DNA of 64,000 bases, from assembly GCF_022605725.1 (NCBI RefSeq), contig NC_065563.1, positions 8,086,518-8,150,517 of the forward strand, read 5' to 3'. Shown here in pieces: positions 1 through 9,718 of this stretch. The stretch comes from Anthonomus grandis grandis (lineage: Eukaryota > Arthropoda > Insecta > Coleoptera > Curculionidae). The stretch's first letter is position 1. Each line of letters begins with the position of its first letter. The notes under the pieces were generated by a model. The model had not been told where the DNA came from and searched no databases. It saw nothing but the letters and a program-made list of their open reading frames with translations. Made by a program: the position numbers and the translations under genes.

Positions 1-2742
1 GCCAATGGGGACCTCTCCACATTAACTCAAAACTACCAAGGTTTTGTGGGCTAATACCTCGAGATAATACATCTGCAGGATTATCCTGCGATGAAAGGTG
101 ATTCCACTGATCAGGGGAACTCATTGACTGGATTTGACAAACCCTATTACCTACAAAGGTCTGCAAGAGATTTGGTGGAGTTTTAATCCAGCTCAAACAT
201 ACACTAGAGTCGGTCCATAGATAACACGCATCAAATTTTAAATTCATTGATATTCTCACCTTATTTACTAAGGTAGCCAATAAATAGGCAGCACAAAGCT
301 CTAATCTGGGTATTGTTAATACCTTTAAGGGTGACACCTTCGACTTTGAGCATAATAATCTCACTTGCATATCCCCACTCTTGGTCACACGACGTAAATA
401 TATACATGCTCCATAAGCTTCCAAGGAAGCGTCAGAAAACCCATGAATTTCGACGCTTACTGTATTATAACATAACACATGTCGGGGTATTTTCAAATCA
501 TTCAATTTTGGAAGTTGTTGCTTAAAATTACACCACCTAGTATTAAGATCTGAGGGAAGGGACTCATCCCATGACAGTTTGTTTAACCATAACCTCTGAA
601 GGATCACCTTTGCTACAATAACGCATGGAGCCACCAGCCCCAAAGGGTCAAAAATTTGTGCTATGTCTGATAACACAGTTCTCTTTGTTATTCAATCCCT
701 ATCATTATTATTAATACGAAACATCAAGTAATCTTCATCACACAACCAGTACAAACCCAAGGTCTTTGTTTTTTCTGATTCACCAAACACTAAAATAGAG
801 GATAATGAGTATTTGTCCCTTAGATGATCTAACACTTCCTTGCTATTAGATGCCCATTTTTGTAACTCAAAACCTCCAGATCTTAACACCTCACTCACTT
901 CATTACACAGGTTAATAGCTCCACCAGCAGACTCAGATCCGGATATCCAGTCATCCATATAGAAATCCTTGTCAATGACCTTGGATGCCTTTGGATATGT
1001 GTCACTCGACTCACTTGCCAACTGTTTTAAGCATCGGACTGCCAGGTATGGGGCAGAGGATGTGCCATAAGTTACTGTTTGAAGTTTATACGTTAAAAGA
1101 TCATGAGATGGATCTGACCTCCATACAATTCTCTGCAAGTCCAACTGACTAGGATGAATCAGTATCTGCCGATACATTTTAATAATGTCAGCACATATAA
1201 CCACATTATGTTGTCTGAATCTTAAAATGATTTGAAATAACTCATCTTGCAGAGTAGGTCCCACTAACTGGATACTATTTAAAGACTCACCACCCTCAGA
1301 AACAGCAGACCCGTCAAACACTACTCTTAATTTAGTAGTTGGACTCTTATCATTGGTCACACAATGGTGTGGAAAATAAAAAGGACTCTTATTTAACTCC
1401 TCTGGAGGGACTTCCACCATATGTCCTAGACGCTTGTACTCTTCCATGAATGCTATATATTTTTCACTTAATATTGGATTTTTTGCCAATTTATTTTCCA
1501 ATGCAAAGAACCTCCTCACAGCCTGGTGTCTCGAATCACCTAAACATTCTGGTGAATCCTTTAGGGGAATATGGACTATGAAACGCCCAGACTCATTTCG
1601 ACTTGTTGTTTTAGAGAAAATACCCTCACACTGTTGCTCCTCACCTGACAACAATTTTTTGTCAACTTGCACCTCTTCCACCTCCCAGAACTTTTGCAAC
1701 ATGTAATACTAAACCTTTCTAAAAAATGACAACTGAAACTAGATGGTCGTAATACCTTGTTAAGATTTCTCTTGTTACACTCACCACCAATAATCCAGCC
1801 CAGCCTTGTTTTTTGTAGGACAGGCAAACCCTCACCCAGACTGATTTGACCTATACACAACAAATTCAAATAAACACTTCCACCAATAAGGATATCAATA
1901 TCCCCTGAATGATTAAAACTTGGATCAGCTAAATTTATGTGGTTTGGAATAGGCCAATTCCCTGTACTAAAGGAATTTGATGGGTAATTGTCACTTAGAA
2001 TAGGGATTACCAAACATGAAAGTTCAGTTTTATAATTGGTTTTAAGCCCTTCTAACTGGACCATACACCGATACTTTAATTGGGTTATTGTTTTTCCAAC
2101 ACCCGTTATAGTAGATGACAACTCTATTTTAGGTAAACCCAATCTATCACTACACTTCTGTGATATAAAATGGCTCTGGCTGCCACTATCCAAAAGTGCT
2201 CGACACACCTGGTAGCCACCATTTATGTCTTTCACCTGCACTAGAGCCGTTTGTAACAACACTTGCTCTTTGTCATAACACCGTTCACTAGACATATTTA
2301 TTGTAGTATTCACTAAGGAATTTGCTACACCCTGAGACTCCTGAGTATTTTGTTCAGAATGAGGTTCAGCATTACTTTTTCGAACAAAGTGCAACAATGT
2401 GTGATGTTTTAAATTGCATTTTTGACACCGAGAGGACGTACAGTTAGTGTAAGCATGACCCATTTTAAGACAATTAAAACATAAATGTAATTGTTTTACT
2501 TTATCTACCCTCTCATTGGTAGATAATTTTAAAAAATTACCACATTTTGATAAAACATGAGCACTGGAACACATAGAACACGAGTTACTAGAAAAAGGGA
2601 CATTTTGGGCATTAAACACTCTTTTGTGATTGTAATTTCTATCTACACTTACTTTCTCCACCTTATCTTTACACAACTCTAAATTCTCTAAGAAATCCGC
2701 CCTTGCTCTTAAGAAATCCATAAACTCTGGAAAAGTTGGCAA
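1..2742 (-). pseudogene. Pao/BEL pol: zinc knuckles, protease, RT, RNase H region (broken)
   Basis: 2742-1700 encodes CCHC-type knuckles (CFNCLKMGHAYTNC, then a second Cys/His cluster) and a retropepsin with the active-site motif LLDSGSQSHF. A one-base shift near 1700 moves to the reverse transcriptase frame (1702-692), which holds the catalytic YMDD motif (FYMDDWISG). A TGA at 692-694 interrupts the frame, yet the same frame continues to the window edge with RNase H-like sequence, including an IHGFSDASLEAYGA motif. The breaks are one stop and two shifts in otherwise well-preserved protein, so the copy is inactive but not ancient. Confidence 0.82.
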
Positions 2743-2749
2743 TACATCA

Positions 2750-3649
2750 CTAGTTTTGGCCTTTTTCTCTTCCCACTCTTGTCTTAAATGTTGTCTTATC
2801 TAGTTTCCCCCCCAAAATATAAATAAGAAGGGTATCCCAAAACTCACATGGTTGATTTAAACCCTTTAGACATGTAATATGTTTAGACACACTATCTACC
2901 ATAGTTCTTAAATTACTAGAACTTTCATTTATCAAACTAGGCAGCTTAAACAACTCTTTTACATGATTTTGAACTAAAATACACCGATTTTCGTACCGCT
3001 TGCACAAAGTTTCCCATGCTAGGGTGAAGTTATCTCCACAAAGCTCAATACTCCTAATTACCTGTGCAGCACCCCCCTCCAGAGATGCCCTCAGATAATG
3101 GAACTTTTGAATATTTGAAATTCCACTGTTAGAATTAATTATTGAGTCAAACAAATCCCGAAACTCTAACCAATTTTTGTAGTCACCAGAAAATTTTTGT
3201 AAATTTATTGCAGGTAATTTAACACCTTGAACACCCTGTATACCCTGATTATGTTGAAGCCTTTGCTGAGAGTCAGCATGAGAACTAGAAGCACTTGACT
3301 GAGCCTTATTTGTTTCAAAAAACGTATAATATTCAGTTACTAGCTTTTTTGCCTGAGAATTTAATTTAAAATACACATTTTCGAACTCTTCACGATCATC
3401 TTGCTGTTTCTTCTCATCTGACTCATCGACTGACACTTCAATCTGACTCTGCACCTCATCATAATCACTTAATACCGACGAATATCTCTCTAATCTACTT
3501 TCAAGCTCAATAATAATTTCCTTTTCTACATTATTAAGTTCAACACCTCTTAAAACTCCCTGCAACCCCTCAAGGTATTTTTTAAAAAGAGTTTGACGAG
3601 TCTTAATTGCCCCTCTCTGTTTAATAGGTTGCTTTAATTCCTCTGACAT
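2750..3649 (-). pseudogene. Pao/BEL gag
   Basis: This ORF of 299 codons begins with ATG at 3649. Its first 120 residues are charged and likely helical. They are followed by a DUF1759-like segment (motif LQKFSGDYKNWLEFRDLF near residues 150-167) that is typical of Pao-family gag and packages the element RNA. The frame ends at 2750, where the downstream protease frame is offset by one base. Either the element used frameshifting or, more likely given the other breaks, this copy has lost a base. The zinc knuckles lie in the next frame rather than at the end of this ORF. Confidence 0.8.
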
Positions 3650-3744
3650 TATTTTAAATTACAAACAACACAAAAAGAAAAGGAAACCACTTTTTTACTC
3701 AGTAAAAAGGAAAAACAAATTGGAAAGGACTCACATTTATCTCT

Positions 3745-4279
3745 TGTAGTAGTTACACAGTACACGTCCCATCATACTATATTGTAGTCAGATATCAGCA
3801 CACTCCAGACTCCAGGCCACCAATCCAGTAAAACTAATTATCGCTTTTCAACACCAAATCAAAACAGGTAACAGGTACACTTTTTAGCGGCGACTTTAGC
3901 CTTACTGCGGCTTTGCTTTTATTACACACGCCACTGTTCTATGACTTGTCTGAACTCGAAAAAATAACACCGGCTTTTTACTCGAGATTTTACGGGTTTT
4001 CACTTTTTTACCAGCTCCGTTATCACAAATCGACAGGGCACTTTATTCACTATTCGACACGAAGGACCATGTTTTTAAATTACACTTTTTTGTATCTCTG
4101 TTTTGAAATAAAACAACCAAATTTCTTTAAAATTACGGTGTGATTTATTCCGGTTGCACTCTCAACACACATATACAGAAACCTAACCTATCTTCTTCCT
4201 CCCGCTTCGTCGCGTCGTGCCTGTACGTACGCATGCAAAAAAACCCTGGCTTACGTAATTCGATGTTGCCGCTGTGACA
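3745..4279 (-). repeat. Putative 5' LTR of the Pao/BEL element
   Basis: The stretch between the gag start and the next LINE fragment has no ORF. On the minus strand it begins TGTCACAGC and ends CTACTACA, that is TGT...ACA, as LTRs do. An AATAAA-like signal occurs inside, near 4145. I could not see a convincing tRNA primer-binding site next to the inner end, and the second LTR is outside the window, so these ends are a guess. Confidence 0.3.
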
Positions 4280-4309
4280 TATTTTTATTGGTATTTAAAC
4301 ATTTAAACA

Positions 4310-5021
4310 AGGGTTGACCATGGGATACTCTTGCAGAAGCTTAGGGCTTTAGGTATTGTGGGGCCTCTTCTTCAGTGGATCTCGGGATTCATCAGAGGTA
4401 GAATCCAGATTGTTAATCTTGGAGGTACATGTTCCTCTGAAATTTTGGTGCCATCTGGGGTGCCACAGGGCTCTCACTCAGGCCCTGTTTTGTTTTGCCT
4501 CTTTTTGATTGATTTAGTTTGGAAACTTGAAAATTGTCGTGTGCTAATGTTTGCTGATGATGTGAAGCTATTTAGGCCTATCACATCCCTTTCTGCTGCT
4601 TTTATATGTGGTTACAGGAGACAGGAGTATTACTATCAGTGGGTCAGGGATAACCTGAACTTACCCAAATTAGAGTCACAAAGAACATTACTTGACTTAT
4701 GTTTTATGCATAAGGTTTTAAATGCTACTATAGATTGTCCCGAGTTATTGTCTCTTTTTAAACTTAGGGTGCCTTCCAGATTAAATAGGCAATCAGAAAT
4801 ATTTTCAGTCCCATGTCAGGACAGATAAGCTTTTTTGACTCTAGGATTACATCTTTTAAGGGGCAGTTAAAGAATATTATTTCAGAGGGGCTTTAATTAA
4901 TTAACTCATCTACACCTTTCATTGATTTATAGGTAGTTTTGTATCTGAATATATATGTTTGTATGGGTATGCTATGTAACACTTTTGTAAATGGATTCCC
5001 TAAATAAATAAATAAATATTT
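4310..5021 (+). pseudogene. LINE reverse-transcriptase fragment, internally deleted
   Basis: Codons from 4331 to 4828 give RT fingers/palm sequence with GVPQGS and MFADDVKLF, then jump directly to the C-terminal LINE domain (RTLLDLCFMHKVLNA...). The thumb region between them is missing. The copy ends in an AAAT-type simple tail (5003-5018), which marks the 3' end of a plus-strand non-LTR element of the jockey/CR1 kind. Its 5' end is truncated near 4310. It is a dead insertion. Confidence 0.75.
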
Positions 5022-5084
5022 ATTACAAAAGAAAACAACTAACTATTCAATCATGACTCACTTCTATCATCAACAGACAACAAT

Positions 5085-5350
5085 TAATGTTTGAATTCCT
5101 TAACATCATTTTTACTATACAGAAAAAAGCATTAAGGTATCTGTGTGGTGTTGGTCTGAGAGTCTCTTCTGAACCCCTTTTTGCAGGTAAACAAATTTTG
5201 ACAGTTTTCTCACTCTTTATATTGGAAACTGCAACACTCATACATAAGTCCGTTAGTCGACCATCCTGCACTAGTCCTAATACTCGTCAAGTAAACAACT
5301 TATCTCTTCCAATCCCCGCCTCCTCACTTACAAGAAACTGTCTTATATTT
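5085..5350 (+). pseudogene. LINE ORF2 C-terminal fragment
   Basis: The translation QKKALRYLCGVGLR... through SLPIPASSLTRN matches the C-terminal part of the LINE family found twice more at 47.7-48.1 kb and 62.8-63.1 kb. It is cut off at about 5350, where the T-rich tail of the next (minus-strand) LINE begins. It is therefore an older fragment interrupted by a later insertion. Confidence 0.65.
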
Positions 5351-6380
5351 ATTATTTATTTATTTTTTTTTTTATAATTTGAGCTTATTTAATCAAAAAT
5401 TGTTAGAAAATTAAATACATATATAGTTTATAAAAAAAAAAGTTTTCCTATGAAAAATACAATACAATTATATATATGTATTTCTTACAGGCTTATAGAT
5501 AGGCTTACAGGCACTATTTAAAATACTTTTATGTCTTTTTTTACCTTATAGTATGGACTTAATCTAATTTCATTTGGCAACATATTATAGAGCTTAAGGT
5601 CCTTCATAGTATGTGTTTCTGACAAAGGGTATGTTTAGGATTTTGTAAGATTACAAGATTTTGTGCAGCCATTCTGGTATTTAGCTCATGATCAATTGAT
5701 TTTTTATAAAATGATGATTTAAGCATTAACCTTATAGTTGCTTTAATATGAAGTTGGTCAAGTGAAAGCTGGTCGCTTTCCTTCAAGACAAGTTCTGTAG
5801 GGTATCTTCTGTTTTTAAAAATCATAATTTTAATTATCCATTTCTGTGTTATTTTTAATTTAGATAAAACAATGCTACCTGCACTTCCCCAGACAACCAA
5901 ACCATAGCTTAAAATTGATTCAATTAAGGCAAGATAAAGTGGTTTTAATATTTGCAATGATAAAATATTTTTTAATTCATAAAATTTAATTTAAGCTCTC
6001 TTACTTTATCTGTTACATATTTAATTTGTGTTTTCCAAGAAAATGTTACATAAGAGGCCAAAGCTTCAATTTGCTTGGTGTATTTTAAGTGTCGGTATAT
6101 TTGGTATGCTCTGATTTAAGAAAGAAAATGTAAGAAATTTAGTTTTGTCAATATTTAGTGTAAGCAAGATGTAGTCCAACCATTCTTTTATTTTTTGTAT
6201 TGCAATCTCAGCACATCAAGTTGCTTCTTTCCAGTTCTTCCAACTGACTATTATTGCCGTATCATCAGCAAAGCAGTAAACTTCAGCTTCATTCACCACT
6301 GACATTATACCGTTTATATACACATTAAATAGTAGTGTAGAGAGGACGGTTCCTTGTGGCACACCGATGTATTATTTTAT
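5351..6380 (-). pseudogene. LINE ORF2 fragment, RT palm to C-terminus
   Basis: On the minus strand, sequence from about 6375 leftwards encodes GVPQGTVLS, then a YCFADDTAI motif (near 6270), then a thumb and C-terminal region. The best open stretch is 5957-5604 (ILKPLYLALIESILSYGLV...). Several frameshifts separate the parts. A run of T at 5364-5375 on the + strand is the element's poly(A) tail. The 5' truncation point is about 6375. It ends 120 bp before the UbcD6 exon. Confidence 0.7.
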
Positions 6381-6503
6381 TTTATTAGACATAATAAAGC
6401 CTTGTTTATAACATTTTTTTGTTGAGAACAATAAGGTATATTTGTAAAAACTATGTTGTTCTACAGTATTATATATATTTACTTAAATTAACTGACTTTG
6501 TAG

Positions 6504-6789
6504 CCTGCAAGAAGACCCACCGACAGGAGTGAGTGGAGCCCCAACAGACAACAACATAATGATATGGAATGCTGTGATCTTTGGCCCTCACGACACCCCC
6601 TTTGAAGACGGAACGTTTAAATTAACCATCGAGTTTACAGAGGAATACCCGAATAAACCGCCAACGGTGAGATTCGTCAGTCACATGTTCCACCCCAATG
6701 TTTATGCCGATGGGGGCATTTGCTTAGATATATTACAGAATCGGTGGAGCCCCACCTACGATGTTTCCGCTATATTAACTTCTATTCAA
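6504..6789 (+). CDS. UbcD6: UbcD6/Rad6 E2 ubiquitin-conjugating enzyme, central exon
   Basis: This exon encodes residues 16-110 of a Rad6-type E2. That enzyme accepts ubiquitin from E1 as a thioester and, with RING E3 partners such as Bre1 or Rad18, passes it to histone H2B or PCNA in the nucleus. The reading frame starts LQEDPPTGVSGAPTDNN, contains the catalytic cysteine in GGICLDILQNRW (Cys88 in family numbering) and the upstream HPN motif (MFHPN), and ends at TSIQ. The acceptor is ...CTTTGTAG at 6502-6503 and the donor GTAAGT starts at 6790. The first base completes a codon begun in an upstream exon that is outside the window. One oddity is His at position 75, where family members usually have Lys. 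No stops or shifts were seen, so it looks functional. Confidence 0.96.
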
Positions 6790-7070
6790 GTAAGTTATTA
6801 TTAAGCTGTAAATAAAGTCAAGATAATCTCTATTTTATCTTAAATATTGCTGAGAAGAAGGTTCTTAAAATATAATTTCAATGAATATGCCTTAATGGCA
6901 TCTTGAAAGAATATGCTAATAACCTAGATGTTATTTTGATATTTGGTGGGTTTAATTAATTTTTAGTAACTATTAATATGAATTTTTTGAAATTTCTTGC
7001 TGCCTATTTTTAAAGCAATTGTTTTTTTTGATAATTGGTATAATATCTTTTAAATATAAGTTTCTCCTCA

Positions 7071-7125
7071 CTAAAATGCTTGATGGAAAAAAAAAAACTA
7101 TTTTTTTATCCATCAAGCATTTTAG
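7071..7125. repeat. Perfect inverted repeat with A/T loop
   Basis: Arms 7071-7087 (ctaaaatgcttgatgga) and 7109-7125 are exact reverse complements over 17 bp. The loop is an A-run followed by a T-run and can extend the pairing. The flanks show no ORF. It could be a small palindromic element core or a transcribed hairpin within the intron. Nothing else supports a specific identity. Confidence 0.6.
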
Positions 7126-7129
7126 GAAA

Positions 7130-7800
7130 ACTAGATTATTCTAGAAAATTTTTATTGTGATGCTAACAAATCCATAAAAATTGATAATTGGTCATCAATT
7201 ATACCTCCCAAAAAATATTTTTTCATGCTGACATAACTTAAAATGCCTGAACAACTTAAAGAATTACTCGAGAAGCCTGCAAACTTGAAATAATTGGCAT
7301 TACAGGGCATTGTCTAATGCCCATACATTCAAGTTTCAAATTTTCAATTATGTTTTTCTTCTCCCATTTCTTTCTAAGTATGCACCTGTTTTCTCTCTTA
7401 ATTTCTTTCTCACTTAAATGAATGAGGCATATGGATTAATTGGAGGGACATTGGACTCTGAACACCTGAATATGTACTGATATATGTTTGAAATCTATGG
7501 GGAGACTACAAGTTTCTCGTCTATCTCAGAGACTCTGTTTTTTTTTTCAAATAAAGCACTTTTATTTGGATTTTATTGAAGAGGTGGTACTATGCGTTCT
7601 ACACTGACGAAAGCACTTAATTTTATATTGCAATACAATGATTCAAACTGTAGATCTGTACTACAATCAGCTGAGAAAAGAAAAAATACATGGTCATATA
7701 AAGTTGTTCCAATTATATGGGAAAAAAACATCATACTTTTTTTGGATTAAGGCCAATACAAGCACATCATGCAATGAAATTGTAGACGTTACTTTCCTTT
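7130..7800. other. Intronic AT-rich DNA, nothing recognised
   Basis: I saw no ORF with recognisable similarity, no inverted termini and no clear tail repeats in this part of the UbcD6 intron. Confidence 0.5.
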
Positions 7801-8325
7801 GATGATGTATAGACGAGGGTTGTTTGATAAACACTCAAACTATAAAAGTAAAATTATTTGGAAAAGGTATGATTTATTTCTCAATACAATCTCCTGCTCT
7901 CTTCTCACCCATCTGAAAACTACATTTTCTGGAGGTCTGCAAACTAGGTCCCCTCATTCGACTGAACTTTCTGCTCGGCGAGTGACTTAAATTTGGAAAC
8001 TGAAAAGAAAGTTGCACTGGGCCAAATCTGGAGAATAGGGTGGATGGGGCAACAGTGCGTATCCTAATTTGCTCGTGGCAACGGCCTAGGTGTGAGCAGA
8101 TGCTTTGAACCGTTTTTTCTGCAATTCGTGGTCAAATCGACCCAACAATTCGGCATAGTAGAGCCCTGTGATCGTTTTGCCCTTTTTCAGGCAGTCTTAT
8201 GTAGATCACACCTTGTGAATGCTCAAAAAACGGTACTCACTGGAACTTTTTCGGCGGATTTTCTCTTTTTAGGATCAGTTGAAGCTTTAGAGTTTTTTCC
8301 TGATGTAAGTTGTATGAAATGTTAT
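7800..8325 (-). pseudogene. Mariner-type (DD34D) transposase relic, C-terminal part
   Basis: Reading leftwards from about 8325, fragments resembling a mariner transposase appear in several frames. They include a GVIYI-like strand, a DHRALL-like segment (family: TGALY) and remains of the PHPPYSPDLA region near 8035. A C-terminal piece then ends near 7807, followed by GTTGTTTGATAA-type terminal sequence. Stops, shifts and an internal deletion that removes the second catalytic Asp region make it dead. The identification rests on the order of these short matches. Confidence 0.65.
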
Positions 8326-8502
8326 TAAATATTGAGAAATATAGGGCTTACATCTTACCTGTTTTGAGACCATGTCCTATTTGAATTTTAACACCTTATC
8401 AAGCGCAAGGCAGTTCTTCAATGTTTGATTTGCATTTCAAATTCTGGATAATATTGTTAGAAGCCCAAAATTCTTTACAAGTATCCTCTTATATACAACC
8501 CA

Positions 8503-8800
8503 AATAAATAAATAAACGCTTATTTAGCACTATACTTAATGTAATTATAAATTAATAGTTAGTTCCTTAAATTCACCATAAGATATTTATAAAGACTCTT
8601 TAGTGAATCTGCATTTTTTACCCATTCGGGCAAGGAATTATAAGATTGAATTCCACTGTAAACCAACGATTTTTGTAAAGCTGTCGTCCTTACCCTGGGA
8701 ATGTTAAATTGATTATTTGACCTCAAATTATGATCATGAAAGTTCTCTCTAGTTATTAGATATGACTTTAAATAGGCTGGTTGTAAGTTGTTCACAATTT
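8503..8800 (-). pseudogene. LINE ORF2 C-terminal end with simple tail
   Basis: 8795-8559 encodes a typical last segment of a CR1/jockey-like ORF2 (HNLRSNNQFNIPRVRT, then SLVYSGIQSYNSLP). On the + strand an AATAAATAAATAAA block at 8503-8516 marks the 3' tail of this minus-strand copy. It is 5' truncated to about 300 bp. Confidence 0.65.
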
Positions 8801-8902
8801 TAAAAATTTAAATATAATTTGCCTTTTCAATGCATTGCTTAACATTTAGCAAAAAACACAAAAAAAATTTTCTTCTATAAAAAACAGCAAATTTGATACA
8901 TA

Positions 8903-9710
8903 TTAAACAGTAAGAGAATTGTTTTGAATATTCATAAGAACAATTTTATATTTCCTCCTAAATTTATTTGCACGAAGGTCAACAAATTCTGCAGGTATTT
9001 TATTGTAGCACTGAACAGCATTGTAAGAAAACGATCGCTGAAACATAGCACTCCTATTGACCGGCATGGTTAACTTATTTCTAGCTCTAATATTTACCGC
9101 GTGTACATTTGCTCTAAACAACAACTAAATAAAAACAAGCTGCTAATGATTTTTATCAAAAAAGTGGAAAAGTGAAGAATTCTACGATTGTCCATTTTAA
9201 GCCAGTTAATTGTTTTAAAATATTGCGAAATATGATCATACTTATGTAAGCCATAAACCAATCTGATACAGGCATTTTGAATTTTTTGTATGCGCATTTT
9301 ACAATTATTATCTAAGCAAAAACCATAAACATAATCACAGTAGTTAAAATAAGAGAGCACCATGGCCTCACATAGGCTGCGTTTAAGACTTAGATTAATA
9401 ATATCTCTATTACTATATAAGAGTTTTAGAGCTGCAAACGATTTTTGAACAATTTTTTTAACATGCTCCCTGAATCTCAACTTACTGTCCATCACAATGC
9501 CCAAATTTTTGGCAGTTTCAACAACCGAAAGCTTAGAGCCCTCCACATGAACATTTATTACACTTTTAATATTTGTAATTTTATTTGTATTTCCAAAAAC
9601 CATAAAACAAGACTTTGAGGAATTTAATTTTAAATTATGTTTTTTAGATAATTGATTTATTATATTTAAGTCATTGTTTATACCAGTCTCCGCTTCTTTA
9701 AGATTATCAG
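8903..9710 (-). pseudogene. LINE reverse transcriptase, thumb and C-terminal part
   Basis: This resumes the frame broken at 12596 on the far side of the hAT: LNIINQLSKKHNLKLNSSKS, then NLGIVMDSKLRFREHV, then SLCEAMVLSYFNYCDYV and the LINE C-terminus at 9124-8903. The segment holds no stop until about 9120. A shift there separates the last 70 residues. Confidence 0.8.
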
Positions 9711-9718
9711 GTTTGAAA

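Larger units (their letters stand above)
1..4279 (-). mobile_element. Pao/BEL LTR retrotransposon, 3' part cut by window edge
   Basis: Reading leftwards from 4279 there is a possible 5' LTR, a gag ORF, an aspartic protease with zinc knuckles, a reverse transcriptase and the start of an RNase H-like region. This order and the DUF1759-type gag are characteristic of Pao/BEL elements. The pol frame is interrupted by two apparent single-base frameshifts (near 2750 and 1700) and one in-frame TGA (692-694), so this copy is not coding-competent as it stands. The element's 3' end and second LTR lie left of the window. It sits upstream of the UbcD6 exon, probably in an upstream intron of that gene. Family assignment is confident; the outer boundary is less so. 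Confidence 0.85.

Noticed and set aside
3913..4143. Plus-strand ORF in the putative Pao LTR
   Set aside because: No similarity or motifs; the region is better explained as LTR.
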